Counted from the stretch's first letter, positions 1 to 5,818 are shown. The stretch: DNA of 8,845 bases from Lachnospiraceae bacterium UBA3802 (GCA_002369155.1 DFEM01000162.1:1-8845); one strand, 5' to 3'. Numbers and translations are program-made. Notes: generated by a model from the sequence alone, not told the origin.

Positions 1-67
1 ATCTTCTTGTCTGGTGTCCGAAATGCACACCTGCCTCGAGTAACTGTTTCATTGAAATAACGCTCAT
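1..67 (-). CDS. rpsB: 30S ribosomal protein S2, N-terminal fragment (cut by window edge)
   Basis: The first 22 codons of ribosomal protein S2 are present; the rest lies beyond position 1. The translation begins MSVISMKQLLEAGVHFGHQT followed by two arginines, which is the highly conserved S2 amino terminus. S2 is a late-assembling protein of the small ribosomal subunit, located between head and body, and is needed for mRNA binding. The start is ATG at 65-67, preceded by AAGGAGG at 76-82 with an 8-base spacer, so the start is secure. The gene has its own promoter and a structured leader, and is separated from the motility operon by a terminator. In many Firmicutes it is followed by tsf (EF-Ts), which would be outside the window. 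The fragment is short but the identification is very firm. Confidence 0.96.
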   Translation of the reverse strand, partial: MSVISMKQLLEAGVHFGHQTRR

Positions 68-168
68 TTAATTTTCCTCCTTGGTTTTTCCTCCGCATGT
101 TTCAACATCAAGGATAACCTGATTCAGGCACCAATCCTTATAACCACATGCGTGTGTTTTAGCGCAAC
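68..168 (-). promoter_or_regulatory. structured 5' leader of rpsB mRNA (possible autoregulatory element)
   Basis: The roughly 100 bases between the predicted transcription start and the rpsB ATG can fold into three coaxial stems read on the minus strand. The outer stem is CGCATGT (152-146) with ACATGCG (100-94), 7 perfect pairs. The middle stem is AAGGAT (139-134) with ATCCTT (115-110), 6 perfect pairs. The apical stem is CCTG (128-125) with CAGG (121-118) around loop AAT. Internal loops are 6 and 9 bases, then 5 and 2. The pairing is seen directly. That S2 or another ligand binds it is inference from the general habit of ribosomal protein genes to carry leader autoregulators. I cannot assign it to a named RNA family. 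A competing small hairpin CACA-CGCA-TGTG overlaps the outer stem. Confidence 0.6.
76..82 (-). promoter_or_regulatory. rpsB ribosome binding site
   Basis: AAGGAGG lies 8 bases before the rpsB ATG, a near-perfect match to the anti-Shine-Dalgarno sequence. A second GGAGG at 90-94 lies 22 bases before the start, too far to be the main site. It directly continues the 3' side of the leader stem, so folding could influence ribosome access near it. Confidence 0.85.
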
Positions 169-174
169 GCTTGA

Positions 175-204
175 ATTATAACATAACAAAACCCCTTATT
201 GCAA
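175..204 (-). promoter_or_regulatory. rpsB promoter, extended -10
   Basis: On the minus strand TATAAT lies at 180-175, preceded by TG at 183-182 to give the extended -10 TGTTATAAT. The best -35 is TTGCAA at 204-199, 4 of 6 matches to TTGACA, with an 18-base spacer. Predicted transcription start is near 168. The -35 is inside the loop and 3' arm of the terminator hairpin of the upstream operon. A weaker alternative, TTGCGC (166-161) with TATAAG (142-137) and an 18-base spacer, would start transcription inside the leader structure and is considered less likely. Confidence 0.75.
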
Positions 205-211
205 GGGGTTT
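184..211 (-). terminator. intrinsic terminator of the motility operon
   Basis: The arms at 203-211 and 189-197 form a perfect 9-bp stem (AAACCCCTT with AAGGGGTTT) around a 5-base loop GCAAT, followed on the minus strand by a T-rich tail that reads TGTTATGTTAT. It starts 8 bases after the stop codon of the last operon gene. The tail is interrupted by G, so termination may be incomplete. The stem is symmetric enough to work weakly on the plus strand, but no plus-strand gene runs into it. Confidence 0.8.
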
Positions 212-219
212 ATTTAAAG

Positions 220-1026
220 TTATTCTTTTTCAAAACATTCGCGAAATGCATTTATATTCTTGCCGTTTTCGCTTCCGTATATCGCAAAGCATATTTCGTC
301 AAAAAGATAACCGTAGCCTTCATCTATTATAACCTGACGGAAATACTCTGCCACTTTTTTCGGGGAATTACCGAAAGCACCGCATCCCCACGCTCCGAGA
401 ACTACATTTTTATATCCGTATTTTGCGGCAGCTGCAAGTGTTATCCTTATTCTCCTTATAAATGTATCTTCTATCAGGCGATCAGATGCCAGGATGGCCG
501 CTCCGTATCTGTTTGGAGCAGGTGCCGTAATTACGCCGAGCAAAACCGGAACTTTTAGCAAATTGTATTTTTCATCCCTGAAAACAATCACATTAGGAGA
601 AATTAACATATAATCGGATTCAACCATATTGGGATGAGTATTGTTGTGAATATACATCTTAGATGCTTTTTTAGATGTAATTGATGCATACAAAGTACTG
701 CATCTGCAAAGTGCCTCTTCCTGAGCATTGGCACCAAGTTTAAATCCGCCTCCTGGATTGTGTGCATTTGCAAAATTCATAACCAAAGCTTCATCATATT
801 GTCTGCCTGCTTCAAATGAATCCTTATTTACGACGCTTATCTTACACATAACATCTTTCTTAAGGTCCGTCATTTTATCAGCAAGCAATTCTTCGCCGTC
901 ACTTGGAGAAATAACAATCACATCCTCTGTATCTACATCAGGAAATATGATTTCTTTCTCATTCAGGATATATTTGCCTTCTTTGGTAATTCGAAGAGTT
1001 TCGTTTGCTATAGAAATATTGTTCAT
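220..1026 (-). CDS. microbial-type PARG (TIGR02452/DUF2263 family) ADP-ribose hydrolase homologue
   Basis: The 268-residue protein carries the bacterial poly(ADP-ribose) glycohydrolase signature: NPGGG at residues 90-94, seven residues, then QEE at 102-104, where family knowledge places the catalytic glutamates in GGG-X(6-8)-QEE. A macro-domain-like GAWGCGAFGNSP follows near residues 212-223. Family members cleave ADP-ribose chains or ADP-ribose from proteins in the cytoplasm; the substrate here is unknown. Length is normal for TIGR02452 proteins and the active site looks intact. It starts 7 bases after the preceding stop, with no clear Shine-Dalgarno sequence, so translation may be coupled to the upstream gene or use a nearby promoter. 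The chosen start keeps the family's typical N-terminus (IANETLRI...G-Y). It is the last gene before the terminator. A link to motility is not established and it may simply be a passenger at the operon end. Confidence 0.9.
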   Translation of the reverse strand: MNNISIANETLRITKEGKYILNEKEIIFPDVDTEDVIVISPSDGEELLADKMTDLKKDVMCKISVVNKDSFEAGRQYDEALVMNFANAHNPGGGFKLGANAQEEALCRCSTLYASITSKKASKMYIHNNTHPNMVESDYMLISPNVIVFRDEKYNLLKVPVLLGVITAPAPNRYGAAILASDRLIEDTFIRRIRITLAAAAKYGYKNVVLGAWGCGAFGNSPKKVAEYFRQVIIDEGYGYLFDEICFAIYGSENGKNINAFRECFEKE

Positions 1027-1032
1027 AAATCA

Positions 1033-1062
1033 ATTATTGTTCACCGCATAAATATTTTGCAA
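1033..1062 (-). promoter_or_regulatory. possible promoter giving a near-leaderless PARG transcript
   Basis: TTGCAA at 1062-1057 and AATAAT at 1038-1033 are separated by 18 bases on the minus strand, the same -35 hexamer and spacer as the rpsB promoter. The -10 overlaps the upstream gene's stop codon and ends 6 bases before the PARG ATG, so a transcript would begin at or next to the start codon. This would fit the missing Shine-Dalgarno sequence. AT-rich DNA makes such matches common, so this is weak. Confidence 0.25.
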
Positions 1063-1888
1063 TGGTATCAAAATCAGAGCCTTTCGGAATATCATACTGT
1101 CCGACTCTCAATCTCTTGTCATAACCGTTTGCACAAAGATATTTATTGAATTCAATATCGTCATCTACCAAACCCGCATCTTTTACGGCAGCTGCTGCAG
1201 ATTCGGAACTCATACCCGACTTTACTTCCACGCTTACGGTATCCGTACTTTTAACTGTCTTGTCTGTGTTAGAAGTTTTATCTGTATTGTCTGAATTTGA
1301 ATCTGCGGATTTATCATTAGCATTATTGTTTGTTTGAGCATCTGCAGTTTTATTAGCATCATTATTCAAATTTGATTTATCATCATCAGTGTTCTTTGTG
1401 TCAGCACCTTTGTTAGAAGAATCGGATACGTTTGCAGAATTATTATCCGCATTACCGGTCGAATCCTTACTGTTATTCGCATTATCTGTAGAAGTTGATG
1501 ATTTATCATCTTCAACGCCGGTCGAATCTTTGCTTCCATTTAAATCATCTGTAACAGTTGATTTATCATCAGAATTGCTGTTCAATTCCGCATCGGAGTT
1601 CGAAGCTTCAATACCGTTGCCGTTTTTATCATCTGCCGAACTGTTTGCAGAATCCTGATTCGAATTCTTATCATCTGAAACAACCTGCGTATCGGATGTA
1701 TTTGCAAGTCCGTTGTTGGCTGAAGGTTGTGTAAGCGTTGTACTCTCTACCATGCCAAGCTCTTTGGCTCTTTTGATGACATCGTCATCCGACATTGCTT
1801 TATTGTTAAATTTTCCTGCTATGATTAAAACAAGGGAGGCTACTATTATGCCGACGCCGATACCCTTTAAGTAATTTCTAATATTCAT
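1034..1888 (-). CDS. membrane-anchored protein with C-terminal MltG/YceG-like small domain, no catalytic domain
   Basis: The 284-residue protein has one N-terminal membrane helix (about residues 10-25) and then SDDDVIKRAKELGMVE (33-48), a short helical motif I recall as common in related Lachnospiraceae proteins. Residues 50 to 216 are a low-complexity Asn/Asp/Ser/Lys/Thr-rich region with degenerate tandem repeats. The C-terminal domain (217-284) reads like the LysM-like N-terminal subdomain of MltG/YceG endolytic transglycosylases: V-V-SGMSSESAA-V-DAGLV, then L-VGQYDIPKGSDFDTIAKYL. The large MltG catalytic domain is absent, so enzyme activity is not expected. The helix and charged tail suggest the linker and domain are outside the membrane, possibly touching peptidoglycan; that is inference. 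It starts 12 bases after the upstream stop with a weak AAAGAG site. Automated annotation may call it MltG or aminodeoxychorionate lyase, which would overstate its function. Confidence 0.8.
   Translation of the reverse strand: MNIRNYLKGIGVGIIVASLVLIIAGKFNNKAMSDDDVIKRAKELGMVESTTLTQPSANNGLANTSDTQVVSDDKNSNQDSANSSADDKNGNGIEASNSDAELNSNSDDKSTVTDDLNGSKDSTGVEDDKSSTSTDNANNSKDSTGNADNNSANVSDSSNKGADTKNTDDDKSNLNNDANKTADAQTNNNANDKSADSNSDNTDKTSNTDKTVKSTDTVSVEVKSGMSSESAAAAVKDAGLVDDDIEFNKYLCANGYDKRLRVGQYDIPKGSDFDTIAKYLCGEQ
1448..1570 (-). repeat. two degenerate tandem repeats of about 20 codons in the low-complexity linker
   Basis: Residues 107-126 and 127-147 of the MltG-like protein are diverged copies: each opens with DDKS, passes through an acidic Thr/Asp/Asn stretch and closes with SKDSTG plus two residues. 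The DNA is also similar (for example GATGATAAATCA at the start of each copy, and gtcgaatc on the plus strand at the end of each). A third DDKS at about residue 169 begins a further weak copy. Such repeats commonly vary in number between strains. Confidence 0.6.
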
Positions 1889-1900
1889 CTTTCACACTCT

Positions 1901-2665
1901 TTACATTTTAGCCAAATCAATTACAAGTTTAACTTCACCGATACCGAGTCCCAGTTCTTTTGCGATTGCCACATTGCTCTTGCCTTCTTTATACAAACGC
2001 AATATCTCTTCGTTGTGATTGCTTGCATAATTAACGTTCTCGGATGTTCTTCTGACTGTCTTTTTGACCGCTCTTTTTTGAGTTTCCTTCGGAGCGTTTA
2101 ACTCCTGCCTGTTTTTGTTGAACTCTTCTTCCATCGCATTAAGCTTGTTCTTTTCAAGTTCAATTTCATTTTCTTTTTTCTCAAATTCGGTTAAAAGCGC
2201 ACTCTTATTCTTTTCAAAATCGGCTTTTGCTTCATCTTTGGCATTCTCGATAGCCTTAAGGGTATTCTTTACTTCCTTGGAAGTGCTTTCAATCTGAGCC
2301 TGACTCTTTAAAATATCATCATGCTTGTCATTTAACATATTATAAAGAAATACGGCTTCATCATGATTCTTGTTGATGTCACCCAAAACGGTATCACCGT
2401 ATTCGGTAACTGCCATAATCTTTTCGTTTGATATTCTCTCAAGTCCCCTCTCTGCTTTTTCCATATATTCGGAAACTTCTTCTTCAAGGGAATCTTTAAG
2501 AGTATCTTTGTATTTTTCTACTTCTTTTTCAATTAATTCTTTTATATGCTCGGTTTCTTTCTTTTCTTCCCAGCTTGTTTTTGTCTTGGTTTTCTCAGGA
2601 ATGAAAAAGCCACCGATAAGGCAGGCAACACCGATTATAAGTAAAATAATTTCAAGTAAAGTCAT
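1901..2665 (-). CDS. membrane-anchored coiled-coil protein with C-terminal DUF6115-like HTH; positional SwrB analogue
   Basis: The 254-residue protein has one N-terminal membrane helix (residues 3-21), then a long charged, heptad-rich region (about 30-195) predicted to be coiled coil, a basic segment KRAVKKTVRRT (about 198-208), and a C-terminal 36 residues, EEILRLYKEGKSNVAIAKEL then GLGIGEVKLVIDLAKM, which read as a small helix-turn-helix of the DUF6115 type. The block around residues 80-118 (EKIMAVTEYGDTVLGDINKN, then HDEAVFLYNMLNDKHDDI) is conserved-looking and not simple coiled coil. In B. subtilis the gene between sigD and rpsB is swrB, a single-pass protein that activates flagellar export and raises SigD activity; this protein has similar topology and place but orthology is inferred. 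The start is supported by AAAGGAGC immediately after the upstream stop, 4 bases before the ATG. Confidence 0.82.
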   Translation of the reverse strand: MTLLEIILLIIGVACLIGGFFIPEKTKTKTSWEEKKETEHIKELIEKEVEKYKDTLKDSLEEEVSEYMEKAERGLERISNEKIMAVTEYGDTVLGDINKNHDEAVFLYNMLNDKHDDILKSQAQIESTSKEVKNTLKAIENAKDEAKADFEKNKSALLTEFEKKENEIELEKNKLNAMEEEFNKNRQELNAPKETQKRAVKKTVRRTSENVNYASNHNEEILRLYKEGKSNVAIAKELGLGIGEVKLVIDLAKM

Positions 2666-2676
2666 TTTTGCTCCTT

Positions 2677-4263
2677 TTATAACGATGACATCTTAATATC
2701 GGCTCTGTCTTTGTAGAATCTGCAATATTTGCAATCTGATTTTACAGTCATCTGTATATCGTTGATGCAAATCTTTGTTCCCGCAAAAACAACATCGCGA
2801 ACTATAACCTGCGAAGAGGTCTCGCTTGTAAGCGAATCTTTGATATCATCAAGTTCTTCGGCATATTCTTCTCTTTGCTTCATAAGCGTGGAAGCTGCTT
2901 CCGACATATCTTTAATATTCTTTATGGTATCGGGTGACAATTTTACGCCCTTGGCAATTTTCTGTTTGAATGCATCCAAAACAGGAAGAATCTGAGCAAG
3001 ATTCTTTGATATTCTTTCCAGTTCGGAATTAAGGAAATCGATTCTTTGTTTCATAGCGGGGTCAAGACCAAGCTGAACCACGGTGTCGCTTCCCATCTGA
3101 GAACCGAGACTCTTAACCGTAATTGAATCTCTTGCAGATACAAAACTTCCGGAAATATTGCCTTTTCTTCCGTCCACGATTACTTCGGTACGTGCGGAAA
3201 CTGTGGAATGCATTATGGCTTCGGTCTGGATAAAACCGCCGGCTGCCAATTTGGCATTTTCGACATATTTGCAGATTATGTTTCCGTCTGCAGAAATATT
3301 GCCTTTGCCCATTCCGTTTATGCCTCTTGCGATGGTGATATTTCCGCCTGCATGAATAATCGCACCTTCAACCACACCTGCTATCTCAATATTTCCCGTA
3401 GCTTTAACGGTAAAATTGGAATTGACGTTTCCGTTAATCTTAACAGAGCCGTCATAATCAATATCACCCGTCGAAGCATCTACATTTTCAACTTCAAAAA
3501 CATTGGAGACGAAAATCTTTCCTTCGACAAGCATTACATGGCCGGACACTTCGGAATAAGCAATTGTCTTATCTTCATTCAATACAACATTTCTTCCGAA
3601 TTTAAGCATAAGCTTTTTAACGTCTCTGGGTTTAACAAAGCCGTTTGTTACATCAAGACCGCCTTCACCGGGATCTTCTCTTGTAAGCTTTGCAAGTACA
3701 TCACCTTTTTTGATGTGATTGACGGTATTAAGATTAAAGAAATCCACACTTCCGTCTTCATTAACAGTAGGTTTTGCACGTAAATCCGTATTGAAAAAAT
3801 ATTCTATGGACGCATCGGTTCCGTGACGAACTTCTTTGCCTCTGGCAAGAACGAAATCCTTGCAATATTCTCTGTTTTGAATGTATTTTTCAATGGCATC
3901 GGTATCTATTCCGTATACAACATTGGCGGAATTAAGGTCCGCGATGATATCTTCGCGACTCAAAAGATTGCCCCCGACACTCGGAGGATAAAATCTGCAA
4001 ATCGCTTCCATCTTATTCGGAGAGATAGTAACACTGATCATCTCTCTTTCAGGATATCTTTTAACATCATCAAGAGTAATGGTTCCTTTGTCATGAATCT
4101 GCATTATCTTTTTGTTAAGATCTGCGATATCAAATTCAATACCCTTTTTGTTAAGGTAATCCGCAAGTTCATTGATATTCAAAGGCGTACCTTCACCGGT
4201 ATGCTTGTAAATATGTAAAAGTGTCCCCTGCGGTGTCATTTCAAGCTGAAAATATCCGTTCAT
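2677..4263 (-). CDS. FapA/DUF342 family protein (flagellar assembly protein A domain)
   Basis: The 528-residue protein has no signal peptide or membrane helix. The order of parts is an alpha/beta N-terminal region (1-90), a conserved DUF342 segment (about 95-235, including GDVLAK near 187-192 and PGEGGLDVTNG near 198-208), a right-handed beta-helix-like region (about 240-395) built of short turns such as GNVNSNFTVKATGNIEIAG and HAGGNITIARGINGMGKGNI, an antiparallel coiled coil (about 402-480), and a closing beta segment. This is the standard FapA (PF03961) layout, at the usual length. FapA in Vibrio affects polar flagellum formation by influencing placement of a glucose-PTS protein; in Clostridia its role is unknown. 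A CxxC pair (C511, C514) near the C-terminus is unusual enough to note. It lies 20 bases after sigD, with GAGGG about 7 bases before the ATG, inside the motility operon. Confidence 0.9.
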   Translation of the reverse strand: MNGYFQLEMTPQGTLLHIYKHTGEGTPLNINELADYLNKKGIEFDIADLNKKIMQIHDKGTITLDDVKRYPEREMISVTISPNKMEAICRFYPPSVGGNLLSREDIIADLNSANVVYGIDTDAIEKYIQNREYCKDFVLARGKEVRHGTDASIEYFFNTDLRAKPTVNEDGSVDFFNLNTVNHIKKGDVLAKLTREDPGEGGLDVTNGFVKPRDVKKLMLKFGRNVVLNEDKTIAYSEVSGHVMLVEGKIFVSNVFEVENVDASTGDIDYDGSVKINGNVNSNFTVKATGNIEIAGVVEGAIIHAGGNITIARGINGMGKGNISADGNIICKYVENAKLAAGGFIQTEAIMHSTVSARTEVIVDGRKGNISGSFVSARDSITVKSLGSQMGSDTVVQLGLDPAMKQRIDFLNSELERISKNLAQILPVLDAFKQKIAKGVKLSPDTIKNIKDMSEAASTLMKQREEYAEELDDIKDSLTSETSSQVIVRDVVFAGTKICINDIQMTVKSDCKYCRFYKDRADIKMSSL

Positions 4264-4283
4264 ATGTAACCCTCAATAAATTA

Positions 4284-5048
4284 TCAGTCAAAAACCATCG
4301 TGTACTTTCCGAGTATTCCCTTCATCTTGTTTAAAGCCTTGGTGTGAAGCTGGGAAACACGGCTTTCGGAAACTTCCAAAACATTGCTTATTTCTTTAAG
4401 TGTAAGTTCTTCGTAATAATAAAGAACCACAACACTCTTTTCTTTCTCAGTCAATACTTCAAGCGCATCTACAAGTTTTCCTTTAAGTTCATCCTTTAAA
4501 AATGCATTTTCAGGAGAATCAAAATGTCTGCTTGCTCCGGCGGATTCATTGGAAATATCGGCACCTGTTTCAAGATATTCGTTAAGCGAAACAACATTGC
4601 TGACTTTGCATTGTGTCTGCCAGTCTACGAGTTCGTCTTCGCTGATGCCGACTCTTTTTGCAATCTCATCTTCAGTCGCAGGTCTTCCGAGTTCGTTTTC
4701 AAGTTCACGCATTGCTGTATCAAGCTGTCTCTGGCGCTGTCTTACCGTTCTCGGAATCCAGTCGAGTTTTCTTATCTGATCGAGAATGGCACCTCTTATT
4801 CGAAGCGATGCATAGGTTTCGAATTTGACATCTTTTTCTTTATCAAATTTGTCAATTGCATCTATAAGTCCGAAAACGCCGTAACTGCAAAGATCCTCAT
4901 AATCAACACTGTAACCTAAATACATGCTGAGTCTTCCTGCTACGACCTTTACCAAAGGGACATATTCCAATATGAGTTTTTCTCTGGCAGCGTCCGATTT
5001 TGTTCTTCTGTAATCATCCCATAATTTCTTTTTTGTAATCTCGTCCAT
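4284..5048 (-). CDS. sigD: RNA polymerase sigma-28 factor, flagellar (SigD/FliA)
   Basis: The 254-residue protein is a full-length group 3 sigma factor of the FliA/SigD type. Region 2 spans about 27-100 and contains DYEDLCSYGVFGLIDAIDKF and the promoter-melting segment FETYASLRIRGAILDQIRKL ahead of DWIPR. Region 3 (about 105-185) has ELGRPATEDEIAKRVGI. Region 4 (about 195-245) has the helix-turn-helix LTLKEISNVLEVSESRVSQL that reads the -35 element. It directs RNA polymerase to late flagellar, motor and chemotaxis genes and is normally held by the anti-sigma factor FlgM, which is not in this window. It starts 16 bases after the small membrane protein; the Shine-Dalgarno sequence is weak (GGGGA 12 bases or AGGG 4 bases before ATG), which may keep its level low. 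The place after cheD matches Bacillus. Confidence 0.97.
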   Translation of the reverse strand: MDEITKKKLWDDYRRTKSDAAREKLILEYVPLVKVVAGRLSMYLGYSVDYEDLCSYGVFGLIDAIDKFDKEKDVKFETYASLRIRGAILDQIRKLDWIPRTVRQRQRQLDTAMRELENELGRPATEDEIAKRVGISEDELVDWQTQCKVSNVVSLNEYLETGADISNESAGASRHFDSPENAFLKDELKGKLVDALEVLTEKEKSVVVLYYYEELTLKEISNVLEVSESRVSQLHTKALNKMKGILGKYTMVFD

Positions 5049-5064
5049 TCCCTAAAATCCCCAA

Positions 5065-5313
5065 TCAGTTTTCCTGTTTATCTTTTTCGAGCACCTGACC
5101 CTCCTCGGATACAGGTTCTTCAGCCTCTTTTTTATTCATGAAATCCACAATAATTTTCATCGCTAGAACGCCGATGAAATAAAAAACAAAAAGAACAATA
5201 AACAAAACAAGCAAAGTTGTTATCAAATCCTGATTCGTAACATATAACGTAATGCTTGTAATGGCGCCGGCAAGTAATGTAATAAAAGCGGGCAAAAGCT
5301 TAATCTTCTTCAT
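5065..5313 (-). CDS. small two-helix membrane protein between cheD and sigD, unknown function
   Basis: The 82-residue protein has two hydrophobic segments, about residues 7-24 and 31-54, joined by a short loop (VTNQDL), and a highly charged cytoplasmic tail (61-82, rich in Glu and Lys). Basic residues KKIK at the N-terminus suggest both ends are inside the cell. The ATG follows the cheD stop directly (TAGATG), and AAGGTG inside the end of cheD lies 6 bases upstream, so translation is probably coupled to cheD. I do not recognise the family. Genuine coding is supported by the exact packing, the coupled ribosome binding site and the membrane-protein character. A role near the chemoreceptor array or SigD is possible but only from position. 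Confidence 0.82.
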   Translation of the reverse strand: MKKIKLLPAFITLLAGAITSITLYVTNQDLITTLLVLFIVLFVFYFIGVLAMKIIVDFMNKKEAEEPVSEEGQVLEKDKQEN

Positions 5314-5799
5314 CTAAATCACCTTTTCATCCTTACCTACGGCCCTTATGACAAAATCGCCGTTTTCCGGGTAAAAAATAACCGTTCTACCGAAATTCAG
5401 TCCCGTATCCTCCGCCAAAAGAGGAATACCGAGTTCCTGAAGTTTTTTCTTTGAAGCCGCAACGTTTTGTTCACCCACGCGAACCATGTCGGATTTGTTT
5501 TGAAAAGTAAACATCTGTGCTCCGCCTGCAATCTTGGCTACAAGTCTTGATTTGGATGCCCCCTGTTTAACAAGTTCGGCAACAAGTTCATCTATACCGG
5601 TATCAACAAATTTATATGTATTTGTATTATTTTTTATTCTGGTCGAATCCGGAAGCATCGCGTGTGCCAATCCGCCGATTTTAAGAATCGGATCTCTGAT
5701 GGCTATGCCTACGCAGGAACCGAGTCCCAGTGTGGTGACACCGTCCGGTGCTTTACAGGTCTTAAGGTCGGCCATTCCTACCTTAATTATTTCTGACAT
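5314..5799 (-). CDS. cheD: chemoreceptor glutamine deamidase CheD
   Basis: The 161-residue protein has the CheD catalytic residues in order: T23 in TTLGLGSCVG, C29 as nucleophile, and H46 in GLAHAMLP. These match the Thr-Cys-His triad with the same spacing as in the Thermotoga structure, from family knowledge. CheD deamidates specific glutamines of methyl-accepting chemotaxis proteins to glutamate and binds CheC, which raises CheC phosphatase activity. Length is normal. The gene starts 19 bases after cheC, with AGGGGA about 8 bases before the ATG. Its stop codon abuts the next start. The C-terminal part (IAGGAQMF, then RVGEQNV, GLNFGRTVIFYP) is typical and complete. Confidence 0.97.
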   Translation of the reverse strand: MSEIIKVGMADLKTCKAPDGVTTLGLGSCVGIAIRDPILKIGGLAHAMLPDSTRIKNNTNTYKFVDTGIDELVAELVKQGASKSRLVAKIAGGAQMFTFQNKSDMVRVGEQNVAASKKKLQELGIPLLAEDTGLNFGRTVIFYPENGDFVIRAVGKDEKVI

Positions 5800-5818
5800 T
5801 AAATAAATCCCCTAAATG

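Noticed and set aside
137..166. Second rpsB promoter TTGCGC-N18-TATAAG
   Set aside because: The -35 is poor, there is no extended -10, and it would cut the leader structure; the upstream TGTTATAAT promoter is much better.
1389..1658. Plus-strand Ser/Leu-rich open frame opposite the MltG-like linker
   Set aside because: It is the reverse-strand reading of the Asp/Asn/Ser-rich low-complexity region, which rarely yields stop codons.
3208..3783. Plus-strand open frame of 191 codons opposite the FapA-like gene
   Set aside because: It is antisense to a well-supported gene with clear domains; composition fits a shadow frame and no promoter or ribosome binding site supports it.
4555..4562. A second GCCGATAT octamer on the minus strand, inside sigD
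   Set aside because: The -35 position at 15-base spacing reads CGAA, it lies in the middle of the gene, and it simply encodes Ala-Asp-Ile.
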